Assembly: GCA_021792405.1 (NCBI GenBank)
Contig: JAJYUU010000017.1
Coordinates: 1 to 43,686 of the forward strand
Reading direction: 5' to 3'
From: Actinomycetes bacterium
GTDB taxonomy: Bacteria; Actinomycetota; Actinomycetes; Streptosporangiales; Streptosporangiaceae
DNA: 43,686 nucleotides
The notes beneath the pieces are model-generated. The model made no database searches. It was not told the DNA's origin and worked only from the letters and a program-made list of their open reading frames with translations. Below, in pieces: positions 18,353 through 28,615 of this stretch. The translations under genes were made by a program, and so were the position numbers. Each line of letters begins with the position of its first letter. Within the stretch, counting starts at the first letter, position 1.

Positions 18353-19228
18353 CTACTTCAGCAGCCGCGACAACCGCCGGTCGGCAAGCGGCTTGCCCCC
18401 GGTCTGGCAGGACGGGCAGTACTGCAGCGCCGAGTCGGCGAAAGAGACCTCACGAATGGTGTCGCCGCACACCGGGCACGATTCGCCGGTCCTGCCGTGC
18501 ACGCGCAGGCCAGCCTTCTTTTCCTGCTTCAGGTCGCTGGCGGCGAGCCCGCCTGACCGGCCGATGGCCTCCCGGAGCGTAGCGATGATGACGGCATGCA
18601 GGTCTGCGACCTCCTGCGGGCTGAGACTCGAGGCGAGCCGGAACGGGGACATCCTGGCGGCGTGCAGCACCTCGTCGGAGTAGGCGTTGCCGATCCCGGC
18701 GATGAGCTTCTGGTCTCGCAGCAGCCCCTTGATCTGGGTACGGCGCCCGGCCAGTATCCCGGCCAGTACCTCGGTGGTGAAGCCGGCGTCCAGCGGTTCG
18801 GGGCCTAGTGACGCGACGCCGGGGATCTGCCCGAGCTCGGCCACGAGATACACAGCAAGGCGCTTCCTGGTCCCTGCTTCGGTGAGGTCGAAGCCGCTGC
18901 CGTCGCTGAAGCGCAGCCGGAACGCCAGCGGACCCTTGCCCGGCTTGGCTGGCGCCTCCGGCAGCGTATCCCGCCAGCGCAGCCACCCCGCCCTGGCCAG
19001 GTGCGTGACCAGGTGCAGAGCGCCGCCGGTGGCCGGCGCGCAGGTCAGGTCGAGGAACTTGCCCCGCCGCGAGGTACCGCTCAGTCGCGCCCCGTGCAGC
19101 GCCGACAGCGGCGGATCATAGGTCTTCAGTACGGAGAACTCGGCCACGTCGCCGCGATCGATTTCCCGGCCGACGGCGCGCTCGCGCAAGTCGGCTGCGA
19201 GCGCCTCTACTTCAGGCAGTTCCGGCAC
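18353..19228 (-). CDS. Fpg/Nei-family DNA glycosylase
   Basis: N-terminal MPELPEVEALAADLRERAVG; H2TH region IKGLLRDQKLIAGIGNAYSDEVLHAA; C-terminal zinc finger CPVCGDTIREVSFADSALQYCPSCQTGG. Confidence 0.94.
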   Translation of the reverse strand: MPELPEVEALAADLRERAVGREIDRGDVAEFSVLKTYDPPLSALHGARLSGTSRRGKFLDLTCAPATGGALHLVTHLARAGWLRWRDTLPEAPAKPGKGPLAFRLRFSDGSGFDLTEAGTRKRLAVYLVAELGQIPGVASLGPEPLDAGFTTEVLAGILAGRRTQIKGLLRDQKLIAGIGNAYSDEVLHAARMSPFRLASSLSPQEVADLHAVIIATLREAIGRSGGLAASDLKQEKKAGLRVHGRTGESCPVCGDTIREVSFADSALQYCPSCQTGGKPLADRRLSRLLK

Positions 19229-19452
19229 TCCTCGATTCTGCCCGATGCCGCCGCCGGCCGGCCACGGTCATGATCTCGATCACAGCGCAGCGTGCCGCTC
19301 GCCGCCCGCTGGCTGCTTACCTGAACGGGCAATACCGCGGTCATCTCGGTGACAAAGCCCGTCCTGGCGGCCTAAGCTGCGGCCAGCTAACCGACCGCGT
19401 TGCCGGGAGCGCCCGCGACGTCAGCACTCGATCGGCAGCCGCGCGTCAGGGG

Positions 19453-19535
19453 TGGGCGAGGAGGGATTTGAACCCTCACGTCCTCTCGGACACACGGACC
19501 TGAACCGTGCGCGTCTGCCGTTCCGCCACCCGCCC
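19453..19535 (-). tRNA. tRNA-Leu (CAG anticodon)
   Basis: Reverse complement GGGCGGGTGGCGGAACGGCAGACGCGCACGGTTCAGGTCCGTG...GAGGGTTCAAATCCCTCCTCGCCCA; acceptor and T-arm pair, CAG in anticodon loop. Confidence 0.94.
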
Positions 19536-19621
19536 CGGGAGCAGCAGACAGGTTAGCACGTCCGCAAGCTATCCCACATCGCCGATACCATCGGATACGG
19601 CAGGGAGAGGAGGGCGCCACG

Positions 19622-20377
19622 GTGGGAGTGCTGCAGCGCTTTGAGCACAGGCTCGAGGGAATGGTCGAAGGTGCCTTCGCGCGGGCGTTCAAGTCTGAGT
19701 TGCAGCCGGTCGAGGTGGCCAGCGCGATTCAGCGGGAAATGGACGACCGGGCAGCCATCGTGGCACAGGGCCGGACCCTGGTGCCCAACGACTTCGTCGT
19801 CGAGGTCGCCGAGGACGACTACGCGCGCCTCGACGTGTATGCCGACAGCCTCGGCATCGAACTGGCCACCCTCGCCCGCGAGTACGCCAAGGAGCAGGGT
19901 TACTCGTTCGTCGGACCAGTCCGGATGCGGTTTGAGGGCGTCCGGGATCTCACTACCGGCACGTTCAGGATCCTGTCCGGGGTGATCCGGGGCACGACGG
20001 TGGAGGACGGTGAGATCCGGCGGCCGGTGAGTGACCTCCCGCAGCGTGCGGGCGGCTTCCACGGCAACCCCCGGCTGCTGGTGTCCGGACCGGAGCCCGG
20101 CCCGGACGGCAGCACCCAGCGGACCTTCGAGATCGTCACGCCACTGATCATCCTGGGCCGCGGCACCGATTGTGACCTGCGGCTCGTCGATCCCGGTGTG
20201 TCCCGGCATCACGCCGAGATCCGGGTCGAGGACGGCGAGGTCGTGCTCGTCGACCTCGGCTCGACGAACGGGACATTCGTCGATGGCCAGCCGGTGCGAC
20301 GCATCCTGCTCACCGATGGCACCCAGGTCACCCTCGGCCGGACCACCCTGGTCTTCCGCCGGGACCGTTCTTACTGA
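19622..20377 (+). CDS. fhaA: FhaA-type protein (DUF3662 + FHA domain)
   Basis: GVLQRFEHRLEGMVEGAFARAFKSELQPVEVASAIQREMDD; FHA core ILGRGTDCDLRLVDPGVSRHHAEIRVEDGEVVLVDLGSTNGTFVDGQ. Confidence 0.94.
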   Translation: MGVLQRFEHRLEGMVEGAFARAFKSELQPVEVASAIQREMDDRAAIVAQGRTLVPNDFVVEVAEDDYARLDVYADSLGIELATLAREYAKEQGYSFVGPVRMRFEGVRDLTTGTFRILSGVIRGTTVEDGEIRRPVSDLPQRAGGFHGNPRLLVSGPEPGPDGSTQRTFEIVTPLIILGRGTDCDLRLVDPGVSRHHAEIRVEDGEVVLVDLGSTNGTFVDGQPVRRILLTDGTQVTLGRTTLVFRRDRSY

Positions 20378-20468
20378 CCTGGACCGCCGCCAGCCAGCCA
20401 CCCGACCGCGAACCGAAGGCGAGCCGACCGCGAACGCGCCGCCACGCCAGCCAAGGACTCATGACCCG

Positions 20469-20957
20469 ATGAACCCGCTTGAGCTCACTCTCGTCAGGAT
20501 AGGGTTCCTTGCCGTCCTGTGGCTCTTCGTCATCGCGGCGGTCGGCGTGGTCAGGACGGACATGTTCGGGCCGGTCAGCCAGCGGCGGCGGCGGTCGGCG
20601 GGCCGCCAGGCCACGCTGCCCCGGCAGCCGAGACCCAGGGCCAAGCCGGTCCGCTCGGCCAGGTCAGCGCCGCAGCAGCTGCTGGTGACGGCCGGCGCGC
20701 TTGCGGGCACCAGCCTCGTGCTCGCCGACGAGCAGATCACCATCGGCCGGGCTGATGATGCCACGCTAGTTCTCAGCGACGACTACGCTTCAACCCGACA
20801 TGCCCGACTCTTTCCACAAGATGGTCAGTGGCTGGTCGAGGATCTCGGTTCGACCAACGGCACCTACCTGGACCGGCAGAAGGTGACCCAGCCGACTCCG
20901 GTCCCCATCGGCGTCCCGATCCGCATCGGCAAGACCGTTCTGGAGCTGCGCAGATGA
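20469..20957 (+). CDS. fhaB: FhaB-type FHA domain protein
   Basis: Single N-terminal TM MNPLELTLVRIGFLAVLWLFVIAAVGVVRTDMFG; FHA core ITIGRADDATLVLSDDYASTRHARLFPQDGQWLVEDLGSTNGTYLD. Confidence 0.94.
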   Translation: MNPLELTLVRIGFLAVLWLFVIAAVGVVRTDMFGPVSQRRRRSAGRQATLPRQPRPRAKPVRSARSAPQQLLVTAGALAGTSLVLADEQITIGRADDATLVLSDDYASTRHARLFPQDGQWLVEDLGSTNGTYLDRQKVTQPTPVPIGVPIRIGKTVLELRR

Positions 20958-22369
20958 CCCTGGCACTGCACTACGCGCTCCGCTCAGACGTGGGGCTGCT
21001 CCGCGAGGGCAACGAGGACTCCGCGTATGCAGGCCCGCGACTGCTGGCAATCGCCGACGGCATGGGCGGCCACGCGGCGGGCGAAGTAGCCAGCGCGGTG
21101 GCGATCTCGGCCATCGCGCCGCTGGACCGGCAGAACCTCGTCAGCGATGACGACATGCTGAACGCGCTCGCGGACGCAATCTCCTCGGCTCGCGCCACGC
21201 TCCACGACATCAGCGCGGCCGACCCGGCCGTTGAAGGCATGGGAACCACTCTGACAGCCATGCTGTGGGCGGGCGCCCGGGTGGCGGTCTGCCATATCGG
21301 GGACTCCCGCGCATACCTGCTCCGCGACCATGATCTTTACCAGGTCACTCGCGATCACACCCTGGTCCAGTCGCTGGTCGATGAGGGACGGCTCAGCCCG
21401 GCAGCGGCGGCCAGCCACCCGCAGCGCTCGCTGATCCTGCGGGCGCTGCAGGGCAGCACCGACGCCGACCCCGATCTGGCCATGCACGATGCCATCCTGG
21501 GCGACCGGTACCTGCTGTGCTCGGACGGCCTCACCGATGTCGTCGGGGACGAGGCGGTGCACCGGGTACTGAGCACAGTGCCGGACGCCGAAGAAGCGGT
21601 GGACCAACTGATCGCGCTCGCCATCCACAACGGCGGCCCGGACAACATCACCTGCATTGTCGCGGATGTGGTCGACACTGTGGCCGGCCCGCTGCCACCG
21701 ACCAGGGACGCGGTACTGGCCGGCGCGGCCGCCAGCGGCGATGTCAGCACCTTGCTACGGGCAGCCGTCGGCAGTGCGGCAGGGGCAAGCGGCGCGGATC
21801 CGCACGCCGCGCCACCGGGCGCGAGCATGAACGGGCACCGCGGCCGGATCACAGCCGGGCCGGGTGGTGAAGACGATCAGGACGAGGGCTTCGACGAGCC
21901 CCGGCGGCGCTGGCCGGTAGTGACCTCGGTGCTGATCGTGCTGATCGTGCTGATCGCCACCGGTATTTACGTCGGCTACCGGAGTATTCAGGAGAACTAC
22001 TACCTGGCTGCGGATGGCTCGCACGTCAGCATCTACCGCGGGATCAGCCAGAAGATTGCCTTCGTCGGCCTGTCCAGCCTCTACCAGAAGACCGACGTGC
22101 TGACCAGCGAGGTCCCGGCGGGCCTCAGCCTGCCGACGACGCCGACCACGCTGGCGAAGACGCAGGCGACACTCACGCAGATCATGCAGGATCACGCCTG
22201 CGACGTCGCGAGCCAGCACATTGCCGGATGGCAATCCGAGTACGACAAGAAGCTGCAGGCGGCCAATGCCGCCAGGGCAGAGCGGGCCAGGCACAGGAAG
22301 GTCGCAATCCCGTCTGTCGCGATGCCGCGCAAGCCCGTCCTGCCGCCTTACTGTGCGGGGGCCGGGTGA
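20954..22369 (+). CDS. pstP: PP2C-family serine/threonine phosphatase (PstP)
   Basis: REGNEDSAYAGPRLLAIADGMGGHAAGEVAS...HIGDSRAYLLRD...LLCSDGLTDVV, C-terminal TM and extracellular region. Confidence 0.93.
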   Translation: MTLALHYALRSDVGLLREGNEDSAYAGPRLLAIADGMGGHAAGEVASAVAISAIAPLDRQNLVSDDDMLNALADAISSARATLHDISAADPAVEGMGTTLTAMLWAGARVAVCHIGDSRAYLLRDHDLYQVTRDHTLVQSLVDEGRLSPAAAASHPQRSLILRALQGSTDADPDLAMHDAILGDRYLLCSDGLTDVVGDEAVHRVLSTVPDAEEAVDQLIALAIHNGGPDNITCIVADVVDTVAGPLPPTRDAVLAGAAASGDVSTLLRAAVGSAAGASGADPHAAPPGASMNGHRGRITAGPGGEDDQDEGFDEPRRRWPVVTSVLIVLIVLIATGIYVGYRSIQENYYLAADGSHVSIYRGISQKIAFVGLSSLYQKTDVLTSEVPAGLSLPTTPTTLAKTQATLTQIMQDHACDVASQHIAGWQSEYDKKLQAANAARAERARHRKVAIPSVAMPRKPVLPPYCAGAG

Positions 22370-23778
22370 GCTTCACCGCAAGCAGCGAGCAGTCAGTTCC
22401 GTTGCCGCACGGGCGGCGCGGGACTGAGTTGCTCATGCTTGCCTTCGCGCTGGCCGTAGTGCTGTTCGCGTACAGCGCGGCCGGCCTCGGCTTGACGGGC
22501 AAGCTGCCGGGGCTGCCGGTCGACTTCCTGGTGTTCGCCGCGGTCATGCTGGCAGCGCACCTCGCTGTCCGCCGCTTCGCGCCCTATGCCGATCCGCTGC
22601 TGCTGCCACTTGCCGTGCTGCTCAATGGCCTCGGCCTGGTAATGATCTACCGGCTGGTCCAGTCTGGCCGGGGCGGTAATCCCGGCTACCAGGTGGCCGG
22701 CCTGCCCCCCACGGCCGCGACTAGCCAGTTGCTGTATTCCGGTGTTGGAGTCGTCGCCATGGTGGCGGTGCTGGTGCTGATCTCCGAGCCACGGGTGCTC
22801 CAGCGGTACACCTACACCCTCGGCGCGCTCGGCCTGCTGCTGCTGGCCCTCCCGGCGATGCTGCCGGCCAGCCACAGCGTGGTCAACGGAGCCAAGGTCT
22901 GGATCATCTTCGGCGGCTTCTCCGTCGAGCCAGGCGAGTTCGCCCGGCTCGCACTCGCCGTGTTCTTCGCCGGGTACCTGGTAGCCAAGCGAGACGCGCT
23001 GGCGCTGGCCGGGAGCCGGGTGGCCGGCATTGACCTGCCCCGCGCTCGTGACCTCGGCCCGGTGCTGGCGGCCTGGGCAGCGAGCCTGCTCATCCTGATC
23101 TTCGAGACCGACATCGGCACGTCAGCACTGTTCTTCGGGATGTTCGTGGTGATGCTCTACATCGCCACCCAGCGCACCTCCTGGCTGCTGATCGGGGTGA
23201 CCTTGTTCCTGGGCGGTTCGTACCTGACGGCGCTGATGTTCCACCACGTGATGGAGCGGTTCACGGTCTGGCTGCATCCGTTCATGGGCAGCAATCCGAC
23301 CGGGATCGCCTACCAGCCGGTCCAGGCTCTGGAGGGGATGGCCTTCGGCGGGCTGTTCGGCACCGGGCTTGGGGCCGGCCAGCCGTATCACACCCCCCTG
23401 GTGCAAAGCGACTTCATCTTCGCGGCATTCGGGGAAGAACTCGGCCTGGTGGGCGTCATGGCGCTGCTGCTGGTATTCGGACTGCTGGTGCAGCGCGGCC
23501 TGCGCGCGGCCCTGGCGGCCAAGGACCCGTTCTCGAAGCTGCTGGTGGGAGGCCTGTCGTTCGTGCTAGCACTGCAAGTCTTCGTGATCGTCGGCGGGGT
23601 GACCGGCCTTATCCCGCTGACTGGCATCACTACCCCGTTCCTGTCCCAGGGGGGTTCTTCGCTGGTAGCTAGCTGGATCCTGATCGGCGTGCTGATCAGG
23701 GTCAGCAACACCGCTCGCAAGCCGGCCCCGCAGCCGATCCAGGACGAGGGCATGACTCAGGTGGTGCGCGCCGCATGA
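22366..23778 (+). CDS. rodA: FtsW/RodA/SpoVE-family SEDS protein
   Basis: Multi-TM with VVNGAKVWIIFGGFSVEPGEFARLALAVFFAGYL and GIAYQPVQALEGMAFGGLFGTGLG; GTGA overlap with pstP. Confidence 0.93.
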   Translation: MSFTASSEQSVPLPHGRRGTELLMLAFALAVVLFAYSAAGLGLTGKLPGLPVDFLVFAAVMLAAHLAVRRFAPYADPLLLPLAVLLNGLGLVMIYRLVQSGRGGNPGYQVAGLPPTAATSQLLYSGVGVVAMVAVLVLISEPRVLQRYTYTLGALGLLLLALPAMLPASHSVVNGAKVWIIFGGFSVEPGEFARLALAVFFAGYLVAKRDALALAGSRVAGIDLPRARDLGPVLAAWAASLLILIFETDIGTSALFFGMFVVMLYIATQRTSWLLIGVTLFLGGSYLTALMFHHVMERFTVWLHPFMGSNPTGIAYQPVQALEGMAFGGLFGTGLGAGQPYHTPLVQSDFIFAAFGEELGLVGVMALLLVFGLLVQRGLRAALAAKDPFSKLLVGGLSFVLALQVFVIVGGVTGLIPLTGITTPFLSQGGSSLVASWILIGVLIRVSNTARKPAPQPIQDEGMTQVVRAA

Positions 23779-25271
23779 ACCGGGCACTGCTGAGGATCTC
23801 GCTTGCCTGCCTGGCCATGTTCGTGTTGCTGCTGCTCAACGTCAACTACCTGCAGGTTTTCAGGGCCACCGCGCTGGCCGCCGAGCCGGGCAACATCCGG
23901 GTGTTCGACCAGCAGTTCACCTACCAGCGCGGTGCGATCGTCGCGGCCGGGGATCGTAATGCCGTGACGATCGCCGAGTCCCGGCTGATCAAGGGAACCG
24001 ACATCTACCAGCGGTATTATCCGCAGGGCAAGGTGTACGCGCCGGTCACGGGCTATGACACGATCTACAGCCAGACCGGCATCGAGGCGGCCGAGAACGG
24101 CCTGCTGGCAGGGACAAGCCCGCAACTGGCTGTGCACAATCTGACCGCGCTGCTGACCGGAAAGCAGAAGCAGGGCGCCACCGTCGAGCTCACGATCAGC
24201 CCTGCCGCGCAGCAGGCCGCCTACGACGCCCTCGCCAGCGACGGCGGCCGCCCGGCGGCCGCGGTGGCGATCAACCCGAGCACGGGCGCGATCCTCGCGC
24301 TGGCGTCTTACCCGACGTTCAACCCCAACCAGCTCGCCACGTTCAACGGCGTCCAGCTGAATAAGGTCGATGGGCAGCTGCTCAACGACCCGTCGCAGCC
24401 GCTGCTCAACCGGGCCATCTCGCAGACCTATCCGCCCGGCTCGACATTCAAGATCGTTACGAGCTCGGCCGCCTTCTCGACCGGCCTGATCGCCAGCACC
24501 AGCACACCGGTGTCCGCGCCGCCCGTGTGGACGCTGCCGAACGGGCATACGCTGACCAACTACGACAGTGAGCTGTGCGGCAATGGCAACCCGCCGATCA
24601 TCCAGGCGTTCTGGATGTCATGCAACACGGCATTCGGCAAGATCGGCATGAAACTCACCGCGCCAGTCCTGCGGCAATGGGCGACCAGGTTCTGGCTGAA
24701 CAAGCCGCTGGACATCCCGCTGCCGGTAGCGCAGAGCGTCTACCCGCGGGGGCCTGGCTGGACGGACCCGTCGCTGACGGCGTACTCGGCCATTGGCCAG
24801 TACAACGACGCAGTCACGCCGTTGCAGGAGGCGATGCTCGCCGCCACCATCGCCAATCATGGCACCCTGATGCGGCCCTATCTGGTCCAGCAGGTCGTCG
24901 GCCCTGGCCTGTCCGTGATCTCCTCGACACAGAAGACCGTGCTGAGCCACGTCGATACGCCGAAGGTTGCCGGCCAGATCCAGGCAATGATGTACCAGGT
25001 CACCCATAATCCCACCGGCACCGCATATGGCTCAGCCGGGCCGCAGGTCACCGGCGGCATCACCATCGACGGCAAGACCGGAACGTCCCAGAACGGCGCC
25101 AACCCCAACGGGCTGGACGACGCGGTCTTCACCTGTTTCGTGCCAGGCTCCGGCGGCCAGCCGTCACCGATCGCGGTGGGAGTGGTCGTCAAGGAAGGCG
25201 GGTTCGGCGCCTCGGCGGCCGCGCCCATCGCCGTCAAGATCATCCAGGCTTACCTGAAGGCGCACCCGTGA
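23775..25271 (+). CDS. pbpA: Penicillin-binding transpeptidase PbpA
   Basis: SxxK PPGSTFKIV, SxN-type motif SCN, KTGTS at C-terminus; ATGA overlap with rodA. Confidence 0.94.
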   Translation: MNRALLRISLACLAMFVLLLLNVNYLQVFRATALAAEPGNIRVFDQQFTYQRGAIVAAGDRNAVTIAESRLIKGTDIYQRYYPQGKVYAPVTGYDTIYSQTGIEAAENGLLAGTSPQLAVHNLTALLTGKQKQGATVELTISPAAQQAAYDALASDGGRPAAAVAINPSTGAILALASYPTFNPNQLATFNGVQLNKVDGQLLNDPSQPLLNRAISQTYPPGSTFKIVTSSAAFSTGLIASTSTPVSAPPVWTLPNGHTLTNYDSELCGNGNPPIIQAFWMSCNTAFGKIGMKLTAPVLRQWATRFWLNKPLDIPLPVAQSVYPRGPGWTDPSLTAYSAIGQYNDAVTPLQEAMLAATIANHGTLMRPYLVQQVVGPGLSVISSTQKTVLSHVDTPKVAGQIQAMMYQVTHNPTGTAYGSAGPQVTGGITIDGKTGTSQNGANPNGLDDAVFTCFVPGSGGQPSPIAVGVVVKEGGFGASAAAPIAVKIIQAYLKAHP

Positions 25272-25291
25272 GCGCGCCCAGCCGGCCAGCC

Positions 25292-25317
25292 GCCGCGCAG
25301 CCGGCCGGCTGCGCGGC
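25292..25317. repeat. Perfect 26-bp palindrome between pbpA and pknB
   Basis: GCCGCGCAGCCGG|CCGGCTGCGCGGC, exactly self-complementary with no spacer. Confidence 0.9.
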
Positions 25318-25401
25318 CGCATGCCGAGAAGGCCAGGATCCCGGCTACACTCCGGCCAGCGATGCTGGTCGGAGCCCTCGATAAGCAGGACGGTAAGGTA
25401 A

Positions 25402-27216
25402 GTGCGCGACATGACTCAGCCTCGGCTGCTCGGCGGCCGCTACGAACTCGACGGAATCGTCGGGCGCGGCGGCATGGCCGAGGTCTTCCGGGCCCGCGAT
25501 ATTCGCCTCGACCGAATTGTCGGAGTTAAGACGCTTCGCGATGACCTGGCGCGGGATCAGACTTTCCAGGCCAGGTTCCGCCGCGAGGCGCAGTCCGCGG
25601 CGTCGCTGAATCACCCATCCATCGTCGCGGTGTACGACACCGGCGAGGACATGGTGGGCAGCGTCCCTGTCCCTTACATCGTGATGGAGTTCGTCGACGG
25701 CCGGACGCTGCGCGACCTGCTCAGAGACGACCGGAGACTGCTGCCGGAGCGGGCCGCCGAGATCACCGACGGGGTACTGCGCGCGCTGGACTACAGCCAC
25801 CGCAACGGCATCGTGCACCGCGATATCAAGCCCGGCAACGTGATGCTGACCCGCGCCGGCGACGTCAAGGTGATGGACTTCGGCATTGCCAGGGCGGTAT
25901 CCGACTCGCAGCTGACAATGACACAGACTGCCCAGGTCATCGGGACGGCGCAGTACCTGTCGCCGGAGCAGGCCAGGGGCGAGCGAGTGGACGCCCGCAG
26001 TGACCTGTACTCGACCGGCTGCCTGCTGTACGAACTGCTGACCGGCCGCCCGCCGTTCACCGGGGATTCGCCGGTAGCCATCGCCTACCAGCACGTCAAG
26101 GAGGAGCCGGTGCCGCCGTCCCGGCTGGATCCGGAAGTGCCAGGCTGGGCTGACGCGATCGTCCTCAAGGCGATGCAGAAGGACCCGGCTGACCGGTACC
26201 AGTCAGCCGGCGAGATGCGTAACGACATCCAGCGCGCGCTGTCCGGCGCGCCGGTCGCCGCGCCCATGCTCGGCGCGCGGCGGCCAACCGGCGCGCCGAC
26301 CCAGGTGGCCGGCCGTACCGCCGCCACCTCCCGGTATCAGTACGGCCCGGACGACGGGAGGCAGGGCGGCCCGCCGCAGCGTGAGCGGCGCGCGTGGCCC
26401 TGGGTGGTCCTGACTGCCGTCGTCGTGATCCTGATCGCGGCGATCGCGTTCAAGCTCCTCAGCGGCGGCGGCGGGACAGCGGTACCCAGCGTGGCCGGCG
26501 ATTCCGTCGCGGCAGCAAGAGCGGCGATTGTCAGGGCCGGCCTCACCGTCGGAGGCGTGACGCCGGTGCCGAGCACTGTCCCTAAGGGGGAGGTCATCAG
26601 GACCAGCCCGAGCGGGGGCACGACCGAACCGAAGGGGACCCCCGTCACCATCTTCGAGTCCGCCGGGCCGAAGACGAAGCTGGTGAACGTGCCGCCCGTG
26701 GTTGGTCTGAGCAAGAGCGCCGCAATCAGCAAGCTGACGGCGGACGGGTTCAAGGTGAGGGTAACTTCCGCTACCTCGGCGGGATATCCACCCAATACGG
26801 TGGCAAGCCAGTCGCCGCAGGCGGGCACCCCGGTGAAGCCAGGCGGCACGGTCACTATCGGCGTGACGGCCAAGGCGCAAGTGGTCAAGGTGCCGGGCAG
26901 CGTCATCGGGATGACGCAGGCGCAGGCCATGGCGCTGCTGCAAGGTCCGCCCTACAACTACTTCGTGACGCCCACACCGGGCTCCGGACCTGGCGCGGTC
27001 GGCACCGTGTATGCCACCAGCCCGCCCGTCGGCACCACGCTCGGACCCGGTTCGCCGATCACCATCTACGTGGTCCAGGCGCCGAGCCCAAGCCCGTCGG
27101 TCACGCCGTCCACCACGCCCAGCAATACCCCGACGCCGAACCCGTCGGGCTCACCCACGCCGTCAAGTGGCATCCTGCCCGGCGGCAACGGCAACGGGCG
27201 CGGCAAGTCGGGGTAA
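25402..27216 (+). CDS. pknB: Ser/Thr protein kinase PknB with three PASTA domains
   Basis: LGGRYELDGIVGRGGMAEVFRARD, HRDIKPGNVML, DFGIARA, TM segment, three PASTA repeats and Pro/Ser-rich tail. Confidence 0.96.
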   Translation: MRDMTQPRLLGGRYELDGIVGRGGMAEVFRARDIRLDRIVGVKTLRDDLARDQTFQARFRREAQSAASLNHPSIVAVYDTGEDMVGSVPVPYIVMEFVDGRTLRDLLRDDRRLLPERAAEITDGVLRALDYSHRNGIVHRDIKPGNVMLTRAGDVKVMDFGIARAVSDSQLTMTQTAQVIGTAQYLSPEQARGERVDARSDLYSTGCLLYELLTGRPPFTGDSPVAIAYQHVKEEPVPPSRLDPEVPGWADAIVLKAMQKDPADRYQSAGEMRNDIQRALSGAPVAAPMLGARRPTGAPTQVAGRTAATSRYQYGPDDGRQGGPPQRERRAWPWVVLTAVVVILIAAIAFKLLSGGGGTAVPSVAGDSVAAARAAIVRAGLTVGGVTPVPSTVPKGEVIRTSPSGGTTEPKGTPVTIFESAGPKTKLVNVPPVVGLSKSAAISKLTADGFKVRVTSATSAGYPPNTVASQSPQAGTPVKPGGTVTIGVTAKAQVVKVPGSVIGMTQAQAMALLQGPPYNYFVTPTPGSGPGAVGTVYATSPPVGTTLGPGSPITIYVVQAPSPSPSVTPSTTPSNTPTPNPSGSPTPSSGILPGGNGNGRGKSG

Positions 27217-27419
27217 CCGGCGAGCGAGCGAGCGGCGCTGGCCCGCGGCACGGCTGAGAAGCCGGACAGCTGACAAGCCGCGCGCCTGACGAGCCGCGTG
27301 CGGATGCACTCAGTGCCGCGGACCAACTACGCTTACGCGGACAGGCGCGCCCGGATCCGCGTGCCGAGGCCCCCGGCATATCGCCGGCGGGCAGGAAGTA
27401 GTCACCTCAGGAGACGACC

Positions 27420-27665
27420 GTGCCGAAGTCCCGCGTCAGAAGCAAGGCGGTCTACACCCCTCCGCCACGGTCCGCGAAAGCCAAGGTCAGCCCGCCCTGG
27501 CTGGCGCCGGTGATGCTCGGCAGCCTGATCGTCGGCTTGGTCTGGATCGTGGTCTTCTATGTCAGCCAGCAGAAGTGGCCGGTCAGCGCGCTCGGCTCGT
27601 GGAACCTGGTGGTCGGCTTTGCCTTCCTGGTCGCAGGCGTGGTGCTGTCGACGAAGTGGCGCTGA
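27420..27665 (+). CDS. crgA: Cell division protein CrgA
   Basis: MPKSRVRSKAVYTPPP...VGLVWIVVFYVSQQKWPVSALGSWNLVVGFAFLVAGVVLSTKWR. Confidence 0.95.
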   Translation: MPKSRVRSKAVYTPPPRSAKAKVSPPWLAPVMLGSLIVGLVWIVVFYVSQQKWPVSALGSWNLVVGFAFLVAGVVLSTKWR

Positions 27666-27676
27666 GCCGCCAGCGG

Positions 27677-28600
27677 CTAGAACAAGCGTCCCTGGTAGAA
27701 GGTGTACGTGCCGAGCAGCAGGTGGTTCCGGACGAGAACGCTCACCACGAACACAGCCAGCATGGCCAGGGTGGCGGCGACCTGGATAGCGGTGCGGTTC
27801 TTGCGCGGCGCGTAGGCAAAAGCCGCGGTGAGCAATCCGCCGGCGATCAATCCGCCCACGTGCGCCTGCCAGGCGATCTGCGGCACCGAGAAGCTGAGCG
27901 CCAGGTTGATCGCGATCAGCAGGACAACCGGGCGAGCGTCCGCCCGCAGCCGCTTGGCCAGCACGAACCATGCCCCGAACAGCCCGAAGATCGCGCCTGA
28001 CGCGCCAGCGGCGAGCTCGGATGGCACCAGGTAGTAGACCAGGATCGAGCCGCCCACCGCGCTGATCAGGTAGACGGTCAGGTACCGGATAGACCCGAGT
28101 GCCCGCTCGATCGCCGGGCCGACCACGAAGAGTGCCCACATGTTGAAGGCGATGTCCAGGAAGCCGAGATAGCCCACGCCGGGCGGCGGCAGGAACGCGC
28201 TGGTGATCAGCCGGTACCACTGGCCCGCCGCCACGCCGAAGACCGGCGCCCGCTGCGGGAACGCGCCGATCATGGCCCAGTCGTAGCCAAGCTGGGCGTG
28301 GGCCAGTTCGATGAGATACAGCACTATGTTCAGGCCGAGCAAGGTCCACGTCACCCGCGCATCGCGGGTGACAGCGCCGCCGAACCGGCCAGCCGGCCGC
28401 CGCACCGTCTGGTTACCTGACCTGATGCAATCCAGGCACTGGTGCCCCACAGCCGCGGGCCGCAGGCAGTCCGGGCACGCCGGCTTCCCGCAGCGGACGC
28501 AGGAGACGTAGGTCGGCCGACCCGGATGGCGGTAGCACACCGGCGGGGCGGCCTGACCCTGGCCGGGCTGAGCCTGGCCCTGGTCCGGGGGGTTGGCCAT
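27677..28600 (-). CDS. Rhomboid family intramembrane serine protease with N-terminal zinc-binding region
   Basis: GASGAIFGLFGAWF and HVGGLIAGG catalytic motifs; CYRHPGRPTYVSCVRCGKPACPDCLRPAAVGHQCLDC. Confidence 0.94.
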   Translation of the reverse strand: MANPPDQGQAQPGQGQAAPPVCYRHPGRPTYVSCVRCGKPACPDCLRPAAVGHQCLDCIRSGNQTVRRPAGRFGGAVTRDARVTWTLLGLNIVLYLIELAHAQLGYDWAMIGAFPQRAPVFGVAAGQWYRLITSAFLPPPGVGYLGFLDIAFNMWALFVVGPAIERALGSIRYLTVYLISAVGGSILVYYLVPSELAAGASGAIFGLFGAWFVLAKRLRADARPVVLLIAINLALSFSVPQIAWQAHVGGLIAGGLLTAAFAYAPRKNRTAIQVAATLAMLAVFVVSVLVRNHLLLGTYTFYQGRLF

Positions 28601-28615
28601 CGGGCAAATCCTGCC

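Noticed and set aside
25272-25401. Absence of pknA as evidence of a novel kinase cluster
   Set aside because: The pknA/pknB pair is characteristic of mycobacteria; other actinobacteria such as Streptomyces carry the cluster without an adjacent pknA, so absence alone is not unusual.
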